A stretch of DNA of 64,000 nt, from contig DATGJP010000055.1 in assembly GCA_035295125.1 (NCBI GenBank), positions 62,001 through 126,000 of the forward strand, given 5' to 3'. Of this stretch, positions 61,225 to 64,000 are shown one piece after another. A model generated the notes under the pieces. It did not search any database and was not told the origin of the DNA. It worked only from the letters and a program-made list of their open reading frames with translations. This stretch comes from JAICMB01 sp035295125. GTDB taxonomy: Bacteria; Acidobacteriota; Terriglobia; Bryobacterales; Bryobacteraceae. Position 1 is the stretch's first letter; the number at the start of each line of letters is the position of its first letter. Made by a program: the position numbers and the translations under genes.

Positions 61225-61638
61225 ATGACAATACGCACTTATCTCAACTTTGGCGGGAATTGCGCGCAAGCGTTTCGTTTTTACGAAGAGCATCTCGGCG
61301 GAAAGATCAGGATGATCATGACGCACGCTGAGATGCCGAACGCGGGCAATGTCGCGCCGGAGATGAAGGACGCGGTTTTGCACGCCCAGATCGAGATTGG
61401 CGATACCACGATTATGGGTTCCGATGTGCCAGCGGATCGTTTTCAGCCCATGCGTAGCGCGTATCTTTCCTTGGCTGTTGACAATAACGAAGAAGCGGAA
61501 CGGATCTTCAAGCTCCTGTCAGAGGGCGGCGAGAAGTTCATGCCGATGGAAGAGACGTTCTTCGCGTTTCGGTTCGGAATGCTGCGCGACAAGTTCGGCA
61601 CGTTGTGGATGGTCATTCACGAACGCCCCATGCCTTAA
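61225..61638 (+). CDS. VOC-family protein (PhnB/YjdN-like)
   Basis: A 137-residue cytoplasmic protein of the vicinal-oxygen-chelate (glyoxalase) superfamily. ATG 61225 gives the typical PhnB/YjdN start TIRTYLNFGGNCAQAFRFYEEHLGG; the longer frame runs back into the ADOP gene. Other family features are AVLHAQIEIGDTTIMGSD, NNEEAERIFKLLSEGG and RDKFGTLWMVIHE. The PhnB group has no firm enzymatic activity. AAGGA lies just before the start, and the gene may be cotranscribed with the ADOP upstream. Confidence 0.88.
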   Translation: MTIRTYLNFGGNCAQAFRFYEEHLGGKIRMIMTHAEMPNAGNVAPEMKDAVLHAQIEIGDTTIMGSDVPADRFQPMRSAYLSLAVDNNEEAERIFKLLSEGGEKFMPMEETFFAFRFGMLRDKFGTLWMVIHERPMP

Positions 61639-61683
61639 GCCGGCCGAAACTGGATGTGCTTAACTTCTAATGAGGTTCCATCC

Positions 61684-62409
61684 ATGAAAACAGCCGTTGT
61701 CCTTGCCACCGCCCTTTTGATTGGCGCCAGTCTGGCTCCCGCCGACAGTTCCGGGAAGCTAACGGTGTACATGGGCGGGAAACCGGTAGCGAACGAATCG
61801 TACTCGATCCAAAGCGCGGATGGAAAGATCGAGATTAACGGCTCCGGGGCCGCCGATATGGGGATCCTGAAGATCACGATCGATCAGTTCAAGGTCGTGA
61901 CCGACGCTAGGTATCACCCCCTCGAAGCCGCCGCGAAGGCCCAGATGGGCAAGGTCAATATGGCCATCCTGACGACATTCTCGGACGACAAAGCGAACAA
62001 TAAGATCGATAGCGGTCAAGGTCCTACCAGCAAAGAGGACGCCATCCACGGCGATGACCTGGTGATCAACACCAACCTGCCGATTTGTGCGTGGTCGATG
62101 CTTTTTCCCCGGGTCAAGCTGGATTCCACCACTCCGCAGGAGTTTCACGCCTACATCATCGGACAGAAGGAAGTGCCGTTGACCGTGACTTCGAAGGGGA
62201 AGGAGACGGTGGAATTCGACGGGAAGAGCGAAGAACTGAGCCATGTGGCTGCCAGTTTGCCTTTGCAGGAAGACAAGACCACCGATATCGATTTCTGGAT
62301 CAATGATGCGGGCAAGATTATCAAGGCGGTGGTGCCTTCGCAGAGCGTCGAGGTGTACCAGCAGGGTTATGCGCCGAAACCAAAGCCTGCACCGGCTGAG
62401 GGGAAGTGA
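61684..62409 (+). CDS. Exported protein of unknown function
   Basis: A 241-residue secreted protein. ATG 61684 starts a signal peptide (MKTAVVLATALLIGASLAPA). The mature part is beta-rich (GKLTVYMGGKPVANESYSIQ, IEINGSGAADMG, TVTSKGKETVEFDGKSEELS) and ends in a lysine/proline-rich tail (APKPKPAPAEGK). The layout is like acidobacterial DUF6134-type proteins of unknown role, in the periplasm. The final bases overlap the GNAT start as GTGA, so translation of the two may be coupled. Confidence 0.72.
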   Translation: MKTAVVLATALLIGASLAPADSSGKLTVYMGGKPVANESYSIQSADGKIEINGSGAADMGILKITIDQFKVVTDARYHPLEAAAKAQMGKVNMAILTTFSDDKANNKIDSGQGPTSKEDAIHGDDLVINTNLPICAWSMLFPRVKLDSTTPQEFHAYIIGQKEVPLTVTSKGKETVEFDGKSEELSHVAASLPLQEDKTTDIDFWINDAGKIIKAVVPSQSVEVYQQGYAPKPKPAPAEGK

Positions 62410-62948
62410 CAGGAATCCGGCCCTTAACAGAGTCGGACGCGCAGGCGTTTTGGGATTTACGGCGTGAAGCACTGGTAAGTGAGCCTCGCGCGTTTGCTTC
62501 TTCTGTGGAAGAGCATCAGGAGTTTGGGGTCGCGAGAACGGCGGAGCGGCTCCGGCGCGGCGAAAACGGTGATTTTGTCCTGGGGGCTTTTGATCGGGAG
62601 GAACTCGTTGGCACCGTAGGGTTCCACCGCGAGAATCGGCCCAAGACGCAGCACAAGGGGATGATCTGGGGTGTCTACGTGGCGCCGGCCTATCGTGGCC
62701 GCGGTCTGGCTCGCGCCCTCATGATTGCCGCGATTGAGCGGGTAAGAGGGTACGCCGATGTCCGTCAGATCAATATTGTGGTAGCGGCGACACAGGCTGC
62801 GGCAGAGCGGCTGTATCGTGCTTTAGGGTTTGAAGCCTTTGCGCTTGAACGCGAAGGGTTAAGGGTGGCCGAAGAATTCGTTGACCAGCACTGGATGGTT
62901 TTGCACCTTCAATCCGATCCGAGAAACCACAGCTTGACGGGCTCATAA
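62406..62948 (+). CDS. GNAT-family N-acetyltransferase
   Basis: A 180-residue acetyltransferase. The acetyl-CoA-binding motif A is IWGVYVAPAYRGRGLARALM (about residues 83-102), with the R-G-x-G-x-A pyrophosphate loop. The N-terminal part (TGIRPLTESDAQAFWDLRREAL) and the C-terminal RLYRALGFEAF are standard. The acceptor is unknown. It starts with GTG overlapping the previous stop. The last 40 bases overlap the end of the convergent kinase gene. Confidence 0.9.
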   Translation: MTGIRPLTESDAQAFWDLRREALVSEPRAFASSVEEHQEFGVARTAERLRRGENGDFVLGAFDREELVGTVGFHRENRPKTQHKGMIWGVYVAPAYRGRGLARALMIAAIERVRGYADVRQINIVVAATQAAAERLYRALGFEAFALEREGLRVAEEFVDQHWMVLHLQSDPRNHSLTGS

Positions 62949-64000
62949 AGCAAATAAATTACGGCGATGGCTAACCAGACCATCGAGCTGACCGAGAGAG
63001 GGCGGGCGGTGACTCGGACCTCCGGCGTGCGGTCGAGCTGTAGCAGGGGACCTTCCTCCTGCGCGGCCGTGCGGTCATAAAGGAACAGTGGCGCCGCAGC
63101 GAACACGGCGAATATCGGAAACCAGACGGCGCTATTGGACTTCACAATATGACCGCCTCGCACGCCTAGCGTCAGCGATCCGACCAGGTCTCCGATGGCA
63201 AGCGTTGCCAGGGCGAGATGCCGAATCGCAAGGGCGCGCCCGGCGGAATTCAAGCCCGTCATCAGGCGCCGGGAGCGCAGGACAGCTTCCTTACCCCGGA
63301 GGTTCTCGACGACGCAGATCACCGGCCACAGGCAGTCGCCGATCAGAAACCCGGCCCCCGGCGTAAAAATCGAGTTTAACTGCGTGATGGCGAGGGACGG
63401 GAGGGCTTTCAACATGCGCCAGAAGACCCGGAAGGCGATAAATCGGCGGATGCGGACTTTCTCGTCCAAGGCGATGAGCGCGGCGATTGCTCGCACCACA
63501 TTGTCGGAGAAGACGAGTAGGGCGGCGGCTATGAGCGAAGCCAATGCAGTCCGCAGCAACGGGGGAAATTGCAGCCTATGGCCCAGGAATTCCGCCACGC
63601 CAATGAGCGATAGCAGGACGGTATAGATGGGAAACAGCAAAGCAAAAAAGGGCCCAAGGTGTCTCGTCAGAAATGCCCGGGACCTTCGAAGCGCAAAGAA
63701 TTCCGCGTCCACGGCATTATGGAACCGGCGTGCAAATTCGACGGCGGAAGGAGGCCGGGCAGCGGGATCACGCGCCATGCCGGCGAGCACGGCGTCGGAC
63801 ACATCACGCGGCGCCTTAGCGACACTCGATGGCGGCCGGGGATCGCCACGACGGTAAAACTCGATCAGCTCGCTGGTCTTTCCGGTGAAGGGGAGTTCAC
63901 CGCAGACTAGGGAATAAGCGACGACCGCGAGACTATAAATATCGGAGCGAAAGTCGATTTCCCGTCCCAAGGCCTGCTCCGGGGACATGTATCCAGGCGT
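62909..64000 (-). CDS. Serine/threonine protein kinase with membrane C-terminus (partial)
   Basis: The open frame continues past the window edge at 64000. What is visible is the end of a Hanks-type kinase domain, TPGYMSPEQALG (activation/P+1 loop, A-P-E motif as S-P-E), then DIYSLAVVAYSLVCGELPFTG (helix F) and RPPSAVEFARRFH (conserved Arg near the end). About 260 residues follow with six hydrophobic segments, for example LLFPIYTVLLSLIGVAEFL and SSMVWLAIAVIYLLYEPVKLWFL. Catalytic loops lie outside the window. A kinase anchored by a polytopic C-terminus is less common than a single-pass kinase with an external sensor. Confidence 0.88.
   Translation of the reverse strand, partial: TPGYMSPEQALGREIDFRSDIYSLAVVAYSLVCGELPFTGKTSELIEFYRRGDPRPPSSVAKAPRDVSDAVLAGMARDPAARPPSAVEFARRFHNAVDAEFFALRRSRAFLTRHLGPFFALLFPIYTVLLSLIGVAEFLGHRLQFPPLLRTALASLIAAALLVFSDNVVRAIAALIALDEKVRIRRFIAFRVFWRMLKALPSLAITQLNSIFTPGAGFLIGDCLWPVICVVENLRGKEAVLRSRRLMTGLNSAGRALAIRHLALATLAIGDLVGSLTLGVRGGHIVKSNSAVWFPIFAVFAAAPLFLYDRTAAQEEGPLLQLDRTPEVRVTARPLSVSSMVWLAIAVIYLLYEPVKLWFLGSD

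Noticed and set aside
1..64000. CRISPR array, prophage or intact insertion sequence
   Set aside because: No regularly spaced direct repeats, no transposase, integrase or phage structural genes were found on either strand; the repeats seen are scattered hairpins.

Overview
The window looks like a chromosomal segment of a high-GC Acidobacteriota, most likely of the Solibacter/Bryobacter type. This is inferred from family content, not from a marker gene. It carries five large MacB/FtsX-like permeases without their own ATPase (the 'acidobacterial duplicated orphan permease', ADOP, type), two of the three ADOP loci being headed by a PadR regulator. It also has a TonB-dependent receptor with an N-terminal carboxypeptidase-regulatory domain, tandem TolC-type proteins, and hairpin-forming intergenic repeats scattered between genes. 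No rRNA, tRNA, CRISPR array, integrase, transposase or phage gene was found.

Layout. 1-1.3 kb: the end of a HAD phosphatase converges on trpD. 1.4-7.8 kb: an ADOP permease is followed by two tandem TolC-family proteins, the second with a hairpin repeat inside its 5' coding region. 7.9-11.4 kb: a membrane spermidine-synthase-like protein diverges from an ECF sigma/anti-sigma pair. 11.5-18.7 kb: rsmA, a LolA-like secreted protein, then gltX, glnS, a NodU/CmcH-type carbamoyltransferase and an esterase, the last four joined by ATGA stop/start overlaps. 18.7-24.6 kb: a padR-ADOP-ADOP operon behind a clear inverted-repeat operator. 24.6-30.1 kb: a zinc-ribbon protein, thrB, a Gfo/Idh/MocA oxidoreductase, a fucose-isomerase-like protein and a TIR-domain protein. 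30.2-36.3 kb: small secreted proteins, a second ECF sigma/membrane anti-sigma pair, a DUF2071 protein, two DinB-fold proteins and an S41 peptidase. 36.4-41.1 kb: a second padR-ADOP unit and an acyl-CoA synthetase. 41.2-44.5 kb: a poorly coding stretch with decayed gene fragments, a cytochrome c and a DUF4386 membrane protein. 44.9-50.3 kb: S9 peptidase, EthD-domain protein, D-xylonate-type dehydratase and TPR protein in a row. 50.4-55.9 kb: an FlK-like thioesterase and TolB-like propeller diverge from a polytopic membrane protein, followed by a TonB-dependent receptor. 55.9-64 kb: HAD hydrolase, Cys/Met-metabolism PLP enzyme, response regulator, fifth ADOP, VOC protein, secreted protein, GNAT acetyltransferase and the C-terminal part of a Ser/Thr kinase with a membrane tail.

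The main cross-cutting signal is the repeat family built on the core GGCGAAACCGCC and its complement. It sits between genes at about seven places, enters one gene in frame, and creates false N-terminal extensions of several open frames. Several starts were therefore moved downstream of the longest open frame. The most system-like candidates are the coupled gltX-glnS-carbamoyltransferase-esterase operon, the TIR protein with a shifted catalytic motif, the PadR-controlled ADOP loci, and a symmetric promoter-like palindrome between two divergent genes near 51.77 kb.
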